Shown here one piece after another: positions 11,576 to 22,990 of a stretch of DNA of 64,000 nt. The notes under the pieces are model-generated. The model did not search any database and was not told the origin of the DNA. It saw only the letters and a list, made by a program, of their open reading frames with translations. The stretch comes from Acanthaster planci. Its lineage: Eukaryota > Echinodermata > Asteroidea > Valvatida > Acanthasteridae. Within the stretch, counting starts at the first letter, position 1, and each line of letters starts with the position of its first letter. The stretch is from assembly GCF_001949145.1 (NCBI RefSeq), contig NW_019091429.1:1065891-1129890 (forward strand), in the 5' to 3' direction. The translations under genes were made by a program, and so were the position numbers.

Positions 11576-12050
11576 GTTTCAAACCAGTGCCACATTTACT
11601 TCAGGAGATATAAAGGCTGTAAAGAGTGCACCAGTAATATCATGTGACTTGTCTCCTGCTGAGGTCATCATCACACAAGGGTAATTTTTTGTCTAAAGCA
11701 CTCTCCTTCTAAGATATTCATGTGGTTTGAACCCAATCAGACATGTACTTCACGAGATATAGTGCTTTGTAGAGTGCACCTTTAATGTCACTTGAGATGA
11801 CTGTCTGATGACGTCATCATCACATGACATTAACACATCTATACCCTTTGCCATCCTAAATACCTACTAAATTCAACCCAATTGGACATGCACTTGAGGA
11901 GATATAGCAATGTAAAGGATTTACCTTTAATGTCATGTGACTCGTCTACTGATGACACTGTCATCAAATGAGGTCTATTTTCGTTTATAAACCTTCCTTT
12001 CGTAACTATCTGGAAGGTTTCAACCCAATCAGACATGTACAATACAAAAT
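11576..12050 (+). repeat. Tandem repeat, about 147-bp unit, CRE palindromes
   Basis: Three full units and a partial fourth start at 11576, 11725, 11871 and 12017 (spacings 149, 146 and 146). Each carries gtttcaacccaatcagacat, then gagatata, then aatgtcatgtgact, then a TGATGACGTCATCA-like palindrome. The units are degenerate. Related TGACGTCA-rich sequence lies at 12355, 12780-13010 and 48490-49400. Confidence 0.75.
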
Positions 12051-12779
12051 ACATATATAAATATTATTGTTATCGCTGAAAGAATGCGGATTAGATATTA
12101 CAAACATTTTTTCCCTTTTGGCGTTCCAATGCCAGCTGCTCTCTGCACCATGTTCTTGGCAATTTGCCAACTTGTAAGGAGGTTTTCGTCGTCGGCGCTT
12201 TATCTGTATGATGAAGTACACCACTTATGCTATTCATGCAGTTAACTTCAATGTTTTAGCTATCCTCTAATGGACAATTCACACTTAAATCTGTTACGGT
12301 TGATTTTTTACCGGATTTGGAAGAATAAAAGGACTTTTTATCATAACTTTCGGTATGATGACGTCATCAGCCCCAAATTTCACACGTGTTAACTGGTTAA
12401 AGATCATCTTATACACCAATTTTTGGGCTATTCGGACAAACTTTGCCATGGACATCTATTCAAAATTCATTTTTCCAAATTTTCAACCTGTTGCTAGAGG
12501 GCGCTCGCCATGATATCATGCATTACATGATATCATCAGTAGATGATTTGAAGAATACTATACCCCCACCCACTAACACAGTTGAAAGGAAGTTGTACCA
12601 ATTACCACTTTTAACAATAAGCCCACTTCGGGTTTCGACCGGACGGATCACATGATTTGACCCACACGAAATGAAATGAAGACCCAATTTTAACTTGGCA
12701 TGTGCCGCAAGCAGATTGTACATGTAGTGGGAAGCCACGGATGATTTTATATGGATTAACGTAATATTTAAATATTAAT

Positions 12780-13010
12780 AATTTAATAATAAATCACTTG
12801 ATGACATCATCATGACGTAATTATTTGAGTATTATCTTTGCTTCAAGGTTTTCCGTTGGTGTAACTTTGATGACATTTGAATATTGCTGAACAACCAAAA
12901 TGTTGCCTTGAAAACGTGTGCAAAGTCAATGGGCTGAAATAAATATTGAAAAATCAATAAGAAATCACTTGATGACGGCATCATGACGTCATTGTTCTAG
13001 GACCATCTGT
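12780..13010 (+). repeat. Single unit of the 167-bp CRE-palindrome repeat
   Basis: Contains the phrases aactttgatgac, gaaaacgtgtgcaaagtcaa, tgggctgaaata, ttgaaaaatcaata and catcatgacgtcat. The same phrases occur in the same order as a tandem pair at 48965-49230. It lies immediately 3' of, and partly overlaps, the LINE relic. Confidence 0.6.
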
Positions 13011-13920
13011 GCATAAGGTCCTTCACTGGTACAAGTTTGGAGAAGATCCAAAGTTGCAAAAGCACTAAGTCGTGTACAGAAAAAACATGCACAAAACAAA
13101 TGGGCTTTGGAGCTATAATTCACCTTCTTACAAATATGATTGATGTGAGAGTCCAAAGACAATCTTGAATCCAGCCAGACTCCAAGACTACAGACATTGT
13201 CAACAATTTTTAAATGGTCGTCACCAATTTTAACATGGTCAATGTGGATTTTATCCAGCTGCTGTATAGAATCAAACAAAATGACCTCTGTTTTTCCAGT
13301 GTTTCAACATCCATGCTTGAACTGAAACGACATATTTTTTCAATATTTTGCAAAGGAATGAGTTGGATGACACAGTTTGGGAGAAAAAATTGCAACAACT
13401 GGGTATCATCCGCATAACCAAAAACACTTATCATGTAACTGTCTATGACTTTCAACAGAGAACTTGAATAAGCCATGAAAAGCATAGGGCCTCAACATGA
13501 ACCTTGAGGAACCCTAAATTCAACACCAATACATTCCGACAGAGCACCTGAAATTAAAACCCTTAGGTAAGGGTTGCTGAAGTATAACGACAGCCAAGTG
13601 AGTATAGTCTTACAAACACCAAAATTATTTTCCATAATTCGGAGCAACAACATGTGATCAACTGTATCAAATGCAGCACTACAGTCAAGTAAAACCATCA
13701 TGACTACCTGTTTGTTACCCATATTACGAAACACATCTGAAGGAAATCTACAGAGCATGATTTCTGAACTGTGAAACTGCCTATAAGCTGATTGATTTGT
13801 CAGGAAGAAATTGTTCTTGTGCCTATGAGCAGTGATTTATCTGCAGCTCTACGATCCACTAATTTTGAAACGAAGCACAAATTACTGATTGGTCTGAAAT
13901 TTGACAAGTCGGCACCATTT
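12989..13920 (-). pseudogene. CR1/L2-type LINE reverse transcriptase relic
   Basis: The minus strand carries fragments of a non-LTR retrotransposon reverse transcriptase in the expected order. They are NFRPISNL...FVSKLVDR (about 13910-13840), VLLDCSAAFDTVDH (motif A, near 13700), RVPQGSC (13490-13510), and FGYADDTQLL with the catalytic YADD box (near 13415). The C-terminal thumb region follows as LDKIHIDHVKIGDD and LGVWLDSRLSLDSHIN (13250-13140). Several frameshifts and stops break it. The 5' side ends abruptly at the MITE 13926-14454, and no endonuclease domain is visible. The SLGVWLDSxLSLDSHI phrase suggests a CR1/L2-type clade, but that placement is from memory. Confidence 0.88.
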
Positions 13921-13925
13921 CTTAA

Positions 13926-14454
13926 CCACTCCCTGCCGGGGATTCCGGATACGGACACGTATGCCAAATTCGGACAAAGGGAACAGGGCCTTGTAACAAA
14001 AGACTGCACTCGGAACAAAAGACCAGGCCGCTGGGCATTACAGACATTTTTTCACTCTCAAAAGTGGAGGTAATCCAGCCTTGTTTGAAACAGTATACCA
14101 CGGTTTGGGGCATTTAGAGCGAGCGGATCACCACCGGGGACAAAAGCGCTCTGCCACCGCAGTCATGAGCCACACAGCACTGCTGCATACTAATCTGGCC
14201 CCTATTGAAAAGAGGTCAGCAGCACACTGAGCCAGGTTTGTGAACAAAAGAAAGTTATATAACACGGCACAATCTGGGCTCTTTTTACAAAGCTGCAGGC
14301 CTGGCTGAAATATGCAGACGTTAATAGATTTTGTCTGTCAGCTAGAGTGGACACCAGACAGTCCTTCACGTGTTTGAAAGTGTCCAGTAAATGAGGATAG
14401 GCATTTTTAAAGAATTTTGAAAACAGAAAAAAATGATAAACATCCTGGAAGTGG
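13926..14454 (+). mobile_element. TTAA-target MITE, family M1 copy 2
   Basis: Begins CCACTCCCTGCCGGGG after TTAA (13922-13925) and ends CTGGAAGTGG at 14454. The right TTAA has decayed to ACAA. Internal order matches copy 1. It abuts the LINE relic, so it probably inserted into that LINE, although no LINE sequence was recognised on its other side. Confidence 0.82.
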
Positions 14455-14524
14455 ACAATCAAAGGAACAACCACTATATTTTTCCATTTAGTGGCAAATA
14501 AACAATTTCTGAAGAAACAATTAA

Positions 14525-14875
14525 TGCTGCACTATAACGGAGCTGAAAAACGGAAATACATTTTTTCACCATATAAATGATGTCTCAAAGTCCCCAGCAA
14601 TACTTCTTCTTGCTGTTTTTCATGTTGGCTTATGAAGTAAAATGACGAATAAAAACCAAGAATTTTGTGTCTGCAGATCATGGTTTTGAGAAAACTTTCT
14701 TTGTTGGAGCTACATAAAACAGGGTTCCTGGTTCCCTGTCCAAAACCAATGTCAATGCAATATGAATTGCAGGAACCCGAGCAAAGTCGTGACGAATGTG
14801 GTAGTAGTCTCGCCACCAGCGCTAGTGCTCAGCTCATAGCTCAGTGCATGTACAGGATCGAGTGAAAACGTGGAT
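14525..14875 (+). repeat. Repeat R1 copy 1 (THAP-transposon end)
   Basis: A 350-bp sequence that recurs at 55731-56083 in the same orientation. Shared blocks include gctgcactat, aattttgtgtctgcagatc, ttgagaaaactttctttgtt, aaaacagggttcctggtt, gtcgtgacgaatgtggtag and gctcagctcatagctcagtg. Both copies begin directly after TTAA. In the second copy the block is followed by a THAP-domain coding region, so R1 is probably the 5' end of a THAP-transposase element. Here only the end remains. Confidence 0.75.
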
Positions 14876-14907
14876 CGCTATATTCATCCTCAATCATTTG
14901 GCTCTTG

Positions 14908-17900
14908 TCATGATTTAATTCGTTTACAGAAACAAAGATCTGTACAAAGCAAACTGTTTGCAAGGCAAGTACATTTTTCTACGTTTAAACACTGACTTGC
15001 TTTGTAATCTTTGGTGCAATGAACCAAAGTTAGCACAGACTCCGGAGCTCCTGGCAATGAAGACCACTCAATGGCCAAGTAGCCTTCATCCATCTTCCAT
15101 CCATGCTCCGTAGGAGGCAAACTTCAAGGAATTGTTGCAAACTTGGTTCACATATTGCTGCCTGATAATTTGCTCTTTGAAAGTGCTTGTGTAGTGAATC
15201 TTGATTAGGTGGCATTACCAACTCTTCCTTGCATGAAAGCCGAAACATGTAATAGCGAGCAGTGTTCACACTATGACAATCCTGGCCATAAAGTTTGCAA
15301 ACAAAATTCTCCAGTGACTGCAGAAGCTGCTCATCAATGTCAAACACCTTCCCAACTTCAGTGAGAACATCACAATGGCCGCTGCATTCCAAAATCATCT
15401 TAAATTCCTTGGCTTTTCCTTTACCCTAGAAGGCACTCACGCTATCACACCCTGTAACGCAGTGAAGACGAATTAATGCAGAACACACAGAATCACCTAA
15501 GCTCTGCCGAATCATCCGCAGATCAATTGTGCGTCTTCTATCGCCAACACCGGTGTGAAAGTGGATATGCCCCTCTATGAGTGAATGTAGGGAGAGTCCA
15601 ATGATGAATACATCTGTATCAGGACTACAGATTACATCTTCACAATCCTGGGCTGCATATTTGGCATGGAGGAACAACCGTGTATCTGCTAGGAGTGGCT
15701 CTTCATGAATATCAACCACAGTAACAGCAGAAAAAATGTGACGACTGCCATGGGCAAGGTAAACCCTTAAACCCTTGAAATCTACCCCTTTGTAGGTTTT
15801 CCATGTCTCAAACAGGTACTGCACAAGACTTTCTTTGTTTGTACCACTTGCAAGAAACTTTTTCCATTGTTGTGGTAGACTTTGACCATAGACTTGAGTA
15901 ATCTGTGAGCCACGCAAAGCACACTTTTTCCTTTCGGCATTTTTTATGGACACCTCTGGATACCTGTCTGTCACAAAATGTATGCAAGAAGCATAATTTG
16001 ACCAGGCCATATTGCCTAATTGAGTTAGCAAAACATGGGCTAGGTTGGCAAAAGTTTGTTGGCTTGGTTCGTTTGTAGCTTGCTTGTGTTCACCTGCTGA
16101 ACGAAAGCCATACTATCCACTATGTAAATACCCATTCTAGGAATATTTGTTTCAGGTGCTTTCTTGTCAAGTTTACTCTCGATGGCTCGCATCAAGTTGG
16201 CTTTGTTGGTTTTCACTAGCAATCCTTGAGGTGTGGAAAGTGGCAATGGTAGAGGACCAAGATTATATCTCAACAGCTCTTCCAAGTAAATTTTGCAAAA
16301 TTTTCCACTTACGACAAGCCTTGCTAGAAAACCCCCTGTCTTTTCTGAGGATAACATCCTCACCTGCAACTTTAGACTTGGAAGTCTTTGCCATTGTCAA
16401 AAATATCTTTAGTCTCATCTTTGGTAGAGTACTGACAAATGTAGTGTCAGTTTCCTTTTGAAGACGCTCCTCTGTAAATTTGACAAATGCTGCATTGCCT
16501 CTACTTTCAGCTAATTTGAAATCTTCGGCAACATCATCCTTTGCTGCAACACCTGATGAAATATGCAGTAAATCTTCAAAATCATAATTTAAAGGATTTA
16601 TCATGTTATTTACTGTGTTAATGACGCTTGTTACTGCCTCATTATTTTGTCTGGATTTAGCTGGTGACTTGCATGCTACCCAGACTACTTGTCTCTACCG
16701 GACATTACTTCACACTCTCTTGTGACAGCAGCCCACTGATGATGTGACCAGATCCATCTGTTTACGGCCCCAGGTTTTGTTGTGAATCCAAGCATTCCTC
16801 CTCTAGTTTTTGAGTCTCGATTGACAGTCTGTTCTATGGTTTGGTCACATGCCGTTTGTGAGAATGCCATGCCACTTCGTTGTACTGTAAATTTACCATT
16901 CATGAATTGTTGACGAACCTCTGGGTGAGTTTTTTCAAGATAGCACATCTCAAGGAAATATGCAGGAAGATAACGGGAGTAGTTCAGACGGTGATAAGCA
17001 TATATCTATGGAAGCATGCATCTCACACTCAAGAGATGAAGTTGCCAGTTGCCCTCTCTTGTACTTCTCAAGAACATCAGAACAACTTCTACCATATTGA
17101 GGTAAGAATTCCAGAATGTGAATGTCGGGTTTTCTGAGGAAGAAAATGAGATAAACTTCTGTATTAATTCTTGAAAATCAGAAAATTCCTGACAAATCAT
17201 GAAAATCTTGGTTACAATAGCCATCCCTTAGTTTCTCTATCAGCTGACTGGTTTCATCTGCTTTCTGTGTTGGGAGTGATGTCAGGAATTATTCAATCTG
17301 AATATGCTTCAATGCCTTGTACACAATTTTATGCATTTGCACACTTCTGTTTTAGCAAGTTTCTTTCATGGCTCAATTAACAGACCCGGTGGTGAGCACT
17401 TCTGACTCGATGACTATGTGTTGAAGTCCTGCATCCCTAAATCGCTTGCCAATACAGCCAAAGTAAGACATCAAAGTGTGAAAAGCTCCTAGTCGTATCA
17501 CCAATCTCTGAGATCAATTGATTGAAACCAGTCCAATTTGGAAAGTGTGTCTCGCACTGAAACTTTGTGAGACAGTAGGCAAGATCCCTGCACTTTGACA
17601 ACTTCGTAATGGGTAGGTAATTAGCCATTTCAAGGTTCTGGGCAGATGCAAATGGCTGTCGCAATGCTCGGAGGTGATGGATCTATGGACCGTTGCTTTG
17701 TCTTCTTGATGCAAGATGGAACACTTGGGGTTTCTGAAGAGGTGCATCTGTCCTTGAATCTCTGAATGATAATGCCATTTGTATTATGAGTAGTGCCTTT
17801 CCCTGTTGCTGTGTCTTCTTGGAAATCATTGTTGTCCCAAACAACTGTGGCGAAATGGCCTTTCTCAATACATGGAGGTAGGACATCATCTCCCTTATTC

Positions 17901-18840
17901 TTTTCTTGAAGTGCCAAAGCAGTGTCATGCTCAAGTGTACGAGAATGTGAAGAGCACTACCCAAATCTACTGAGCAAGCCAATAATCTGTGCAGAACCTG
18001 CAAGATGCCTCACTGCCACAGAAAGGGAAACATGTTTTAGATCTGTTTCTGCCCCCAGAAGCAGTATATATGATGTCTTGTGAAAGAGTCAAGACTCTTC
18101 TATGAAGGTCTGCACTTCCAACATGCACGTGGTCAGCATCACCTTCAGGCAGCTCACTAGACCCTCCAACTACCCAAGCTAAAAAATTGTAAAGGTGGCT
18201 TGGGACTATTCTTTCTGCACTTTGAATAAAATATAAATCTTCGGATCTTGGTGGCCATGGCAGGTTTTAAACTGGTACTTCATGAATCTTCTCTTTCAGA
18301 AACTGTGCAACTGAATGTGAATCTTTTAAGTCTGCTTGCCTTTTGACTGTTCCTGGAAGGTGGAACTCACTGTCATCACTGGACTCCTCACTGGACGACA
18401 GCTCGATAGCCTCTTGAAAGTTTCTTTGCATCTACAACAAGGTCTTCTGTTGACACATCATTTACATACACAATTTCACCTTGCCTTCTACTGCTTGTCT
18501 ACTGCTTTCAAATGGAAGCCCAGCCTGAATAAATACCTGTGATACCTAGCATTTGAGGGCAATGGAAGACAGAGCAGATGCTGCAGTAGGTCACTGCATT
18601 CACAACCAGCGCCCTGATCACCATGCTCACGAATGGTGACATCGGCCAAGTCGGCGTTGTCAACTTGTGCGTCTTCCCCAGCATGATCAGGGTCTGGGCC
18701 AACTTTTCTCAAAAAAAGATTGAGCAATTTCAGCTTGATGCCCTTCATAAAATCGCCACTCATCAGTAAATTTGAGAAAACGGACCAGCTATGGAATAAA
18801 AAATGTGTAATTTTACCATGTGTACCCGGGAAGTGCATAT
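14908..18840 (-). pseudogene. PIN/FEN-like, CXC-tailed repeat-family protein, copy 1 (decayed)
   Basis: A very long protein relic on the minus strand in at least eight frame fragments, about 1,200 codons, belonging to a family I recall as abundant and uncharacterised in marine invertebrates and fish. From N to C: an N-terminal region (18840-18490), then HFATVVWDNNDF...TTHNTN (17880-17800), WTGFNQLISE (17550), STREGNWQLHLLSVRCMLP (17070), FMNGKFTVQRSG (16900), NPLNYDFEDLLHISSGVAAK (16600) and YNLGPLPLPLST (16270). The core follows: DSMAFVQQV (16100), ADTRLFLHAKYA (15690), CSPDTDVFIIG (15630) and HCVTGCDSVSAF (15450). The cysteine tail CTCLANSLLCTDLCFC is at 14980. The acidic ADTR, DTD and GCDS motifs resemble FEN1/XPG-type (PIN-like) nuclease motifs, and the tail resembles a CXC (tesmin/TSO1) zinc module. 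Function is unknown. Amplification and decay suggest a transposon gene or host family relic. Confidence 0.75.
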
Positions 18841-18994
18841 AACACGCAGAAATATGGGAGTCTGCAGGCTTGTGGTGTTTGCCTGGGGTGAGGACTACAT
18901 GTAATCTTTGCCAAGTTGGCCCACTGGAAAAAAGTTATGACCATATTTGGTGACGCTTTCATCAAGGCTCTGTTGACACCAGGGTTGTGGGCCA

Positions 18995-19425
18995 GTTGGG
19001 TGCTCCAAATAAAAATGAGGTGGTGCAGGAAAAAAAAACAACCACACATGGTCTAAGTTTGGACAGAGAACAAATTCTTGAGATCGGAGGGATTAATATT
19101 TTGAGCGGGTTGGGTGCTGGGAATAAAAAATGTCATGGTGCAGGAAAAAAAAAACACATGGTCTAGATTTGGATAGAAAAAAATGCCCAGGAGGGAAGAA
19201 TTAATATTTTGTCAAGTTGGGTGCTCGAAATAAAAAAATGTTGTGGGGCAGGGAAAAAATAAAAACCACTCATGGTCCAGGTTTGGATGGAAAAGAAATG
19301 CTGAGGTGGTAAGAATTGATATATGGTGGGATGGATGTGCAGGAAAAAAAAAAGGAATGGCCAGGGAAACATAAAAGCCGTACATGGTCCATGGTTTGAT
19401 AAGGAAATGCCAAGGCGGGCTGTCG
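18995..19425 (+). repeat. Degenerate tandem repeat, about 110-bp unit
   Basis: The phrase gttgggtgct starts units at 18995, 19109 and 19216. Each is followed by an A-rich tract (aataaaaa), gtgcaggaaaaaaaa, acatggtcta and gtttggatagaaa. A fourth, more degenerate unit follows to about 19425. No coding meaning. Confidence 0.7.
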
Positions 19426-20198
19426 ATCAGACGACGTAATCGCTAAAAATGCCCCTGGGTTGAATTGCTAAGATTAACATAACATTTTAATTTCCCCGCA
19501 GCAAGAGATTTTTTCCTACCCGCAGTATCAGTAGTTGAGGGTTTAGATTGTGTGGGCGAGAACGCCATTCATGTACACAGCAGATGTTCACTCAGGCAGT
19601 CAACACGCTTGTTCAATTCCTTTTGAAACTTTTTCGATTTCAGTGGATATGCGTTCAAGGCATAGTGACATCATGTGACATCTTCATAATGAATATTCAC
19701 ACATGCGCGCCATTTTGACTGATCAATCATTCAGCTAGGTGGCATGGCGAACGTCCATTGACTCTGTGAAGCACTTCTTTTTTATTATTTTGGCAAAATA
19801 TTGGATTTTGAGGAATTTATGTTGCGTTAGATGGTAATTGTCCAATGAATGTTGACTTCAATTACAAAAATTACCAGAAAAATGGCGTCTTCTGTGAACA
19901 GCGTGCTCAACTCATGTGAACGGCATGGTGGATGTGTCTTGGATTCTGGCAGTGGCCGGGCCAGAAAACGCGGCACATACGCACATTGTCAAAATGATGT
20001 CATCACATCACAGTCCACTATGTGAACGCGAAAATCTAAAACTCCCTTTTACCTCCCCTGTGGGGGGACTTCACACATTTTCACACATTTGTTGTAAAGG
20101 AACGCGAAAGCACTGGGCCGTTCGGACGCCTGTCACTGGAGGCAGCTCCTGGCATTTGCATGGTCGATGTATTTTTGATGTTGTCATTTAGAGAATTG

Positions 20199-20600
20199 TT
20201 ATCTGTGACCAAGGAGTCGTTGGCAGTAACTAACTGTAGCTACTTGGAAGTGGGAGAAGAAAAGATGCATGAAAAAAACGGCCACGGCGCTTGCAGATGC
20301 TTTGGTCACAGCCAGAGCCTGGTCCTCACACCAACAGGTAAAATGACGCATTTTGCTGTCGTAAACTTTACGGGTGGAAAGGAGTTGTCCCCCTGCAGCC
20401 ACACCGGCAGGGTCGACAGAAAGGCCGGCCATTCTAAAGGATCGCTGGACAATGGCTGGCAGGTGAAGGACACCCAACGTCAGTAGAATGTCCAGTCTGT
20501 CTGGTAGTACAATCAGTGACTCCACCAGTAGTCTGGTACAGAGGAGAAACCATGGTTGGCATGGCCAAAATGGAGCGATGAGGATTATACCCTACGGCAG
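20199..20600 (-). pseudogene. DIRS copy A: RNase H end and tyrosine recombinase N-terminus
   Basis: Open from about 20600 to a stop at 20199. It starts ILIAPFWPCQPWF, the conserved junction between the RT/RNase H domain and the recombinase in DIRS polyproteins. The same junction is seen in copy B as LIAPFWPHQLWFPRL. It then reads STRKVYDSKMRHFTCWCEDQ, the SAM-like core-binding (N-terminal) domain of a tyrosine recombinase. The catalytic domain with R, HxxR and Tyr is missing because the element is truncated here. Confidence 0.82.
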
Positions 20601-21830
20601 TGGGAAAGATCACATCTATCAGAGATCTGATATAGTGGAAGGCTAGCTCCCGAGCCGAAATTTGAAATGTCCATCATGACAACTATGTCGTGATGAGGAG
20701 AGATGAAAGGAAGGTCCACTGTGAGATTGGTTCTGGAAGACCACCAGATCAGATAATGGTGCATGAAAGTTGACATTGGAACACTGAGTCCGTGTTTGGT
20801 TTGAAGTGGGATAGGAGGTGAAGATTAAGGGGCCGTATGTGGAGTTGGCACCAAGGAACAAGGTTGATGAGGATGGACATCAGTCACAGGAGGTGGAGCC
20901 ACGCCCGAGCGCTGCTGACCACGAAACAGGGCAACACACTGTATTATTGTCTACACAGGCATTTGTTGGAGTGACAATGCTGCGTTGAAAGTCAAGGACA
21001 GGCCCGGGGAAAGTAGGTGTCTGTTTCAGGGTTGGCCTGGATGTCATGATTGATTGGAAAACCGAGGTGGGTGGTGAGAGCATAGGTGACCACGGTTACC
21101 AGAACAGTATCGACTCAATGATCAGCCAGTTGTTGAGATACGGAAAGACGAGGATGCTAAACCAACGGAGATGGGCCCATACCGCTTGAACCACAGCATT
21201 AAACACTCTGGGAAGCGGGGAAGACCGAAGGGGAGCACCCGAAACTCATCAACCTAACTCTAGTATGAAAAGCATAGAAACTAACAAATGTCGGGATGGA
21301 TAGGAATGTGGAGGTATGCATCCTTTTAATAGATCATTCGAAGATACCAAAGCCGCAGTGTAGATCGACTGCAGAAGGGTGCGTAGAGTCTCCATTCGGA
21401 ATTTCTTTTGCCCTTTGAAGCGGTTTGGTTTTAGATTGAAAAACTGGTCTCCACTTTATGGATTCCATCTTTGGTGAGAGAAAGAAAGTGAACAAGAAGC
21501 CTGAATAGGTGAGATGTGGTGGGACCAGAAGGATGGTCTGCTTCTGCAGAACTTCTGAAATTTCTGACTCCAAACACATTGTTTGGAAAGATCGTGTGGG
21601 GCCAGGGTTGGTTGGAATGTCATACTGGACAGAGGGGAAGTTTGTGCATTCTAGACGGTAAAGAGAAGGGAGAACCCATCCATCGAAAGTAATTTCCACC
21701 CAGAACCCTGTGAAATTTAAAAGGCGGTCGCCAACAGGTTCATAATTGGGTGACACGGAGTAAACACCAGTGCCAATCCCCGGCAGAGTGCATGGGGTGG
21801 CAGATGAGGCCACGCTGGGATCTGGCAGAG
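20601..21830 (-). pseudogene. DIRS copy A: reverse transcriptase/RNase H relic
   Basis: Begins near 21730 with VGDRLLNFTGFWVEITFDGW and ESEISEVLQKQTILLVPP, the usual start of a DIRS RT. KDAYLHIPIHPD (about 21330-21291, motif A region) and FRVLPFGLPRFPE (about 21230) follow. Frameshifts and stops separate these, and I could not read an intact YxDD box. The RNase H part (21100-20640) is only faintly recognisable. Confidence 0.78.
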
Positions 21831-21899
21831 CTGGGAGTAGGGCTCAGCCATCCCCGGCTGAAAAGTAATGGCCTATGGGCATGCTGCAGAGCATGCTGC

Positions 21900-22990
21900 G
21901 GTTGTGACAACAGCAGGGGGGAGCAGGGCTTGGCGGTCTCACGGGAATCGTATGACACTCAGTTGGCTGGCAAAAGGAAATTGTCCGAGTGCTGTTGATT
22001 CATTTGACCTCATTTTCCAGGATACTAAAAACTGGCCCGCAAAAAGGTCCTCGGTGAACAGAGAAAAAGACCCTCAAGAGTGCAATTAACTGACAAGTGG
22101 GGAAGATTTAGAGCCTGAATAGCAGATTCCCTACGTGGAGAGAAACATGGGTAAATTGCTCAAGCCCCATGATCAAGGAGTCATCAAAACAATGGAACGT
22201 CATTGTGACAAACTTGGGAGAAATACCTGAATCTTCCTCACAGGAACGAGATAAAAATTCAGCAAGGAGGAGAAAAGACATGCAGCGAATACCCGTGCCG
22301 GCAGTCAGGTCAATATTCTTGAGAGCTACGTCCATCCATTGAAGGTTTCAATCAGGGAAAACATGGCCAGATTTGCCTCTGTGCAAAAACATCTTATCCT
22401 TGGCCATCTGAGGCATCTCCAGTACAGAAAGGTATCATAGTCCCCTGAAGAAAACTTGAAATAATGTAGACAGCAGACACAAGGGTGCAAGCACTTGGCC
22501 TTGGCTAGATCATCCACAGCATCTATGCAGGCACTGTCAAGCGGGAGCTCAGGGAAGACAGGCGAAACAGAAGTCTGCCCAGGCAAACGATGTTTGAACA
22601 AGGGGGTGGAGGAGTAAGGGCACAGTCCCAGAACATGTATCATTTCATGCTGAAGTAAACGGAGGCGGGAATCAGAATGAGAGAGATCATTCGCCAAATA
22701 TGGCTCATCCTCGTCAAACGACTGACCTGAATCAGAAATATACAAGTATGGGTTAGGACAAGTAGGAGGATCAAGGGAACAGCTCTCAGTAGATGCAGGC
22801 TGAGAAGGCCTGGAACAGAGCAGAAAGTCCATCGGAATGCACCGGGGGTGGAGAATAAGGTTCCAGATCCGGGTATGTAGCAGTCGGAGGCGGCAGAGGG
22901 TTGTGCCAAACTAGTTCTGATGGGGATTCGGAAAGGAACGCAGTGTTTCCTTTGTAGAGGGAGAGCCAGTGCCTTTCAAATGCTTAGTTT
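21900..22990 (-). pseudogene. DIRS copy A: gag-like region
   Basis: A 168-codon minus-strand frame (22832-22326) rich in Ser, Pro and acidic residues, with LANDLSHSDSRLRLLQHEMI, leads into a second frame with VALKNIDLTAGTGIR and SFLLLAEFLSRSCEED (22330-22110). Position, 5' of the RT and after the right terminus, and composition fit the DIRS gag-like ORF. No motif proves its function. Frameshifted. Confidence 0.6.
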
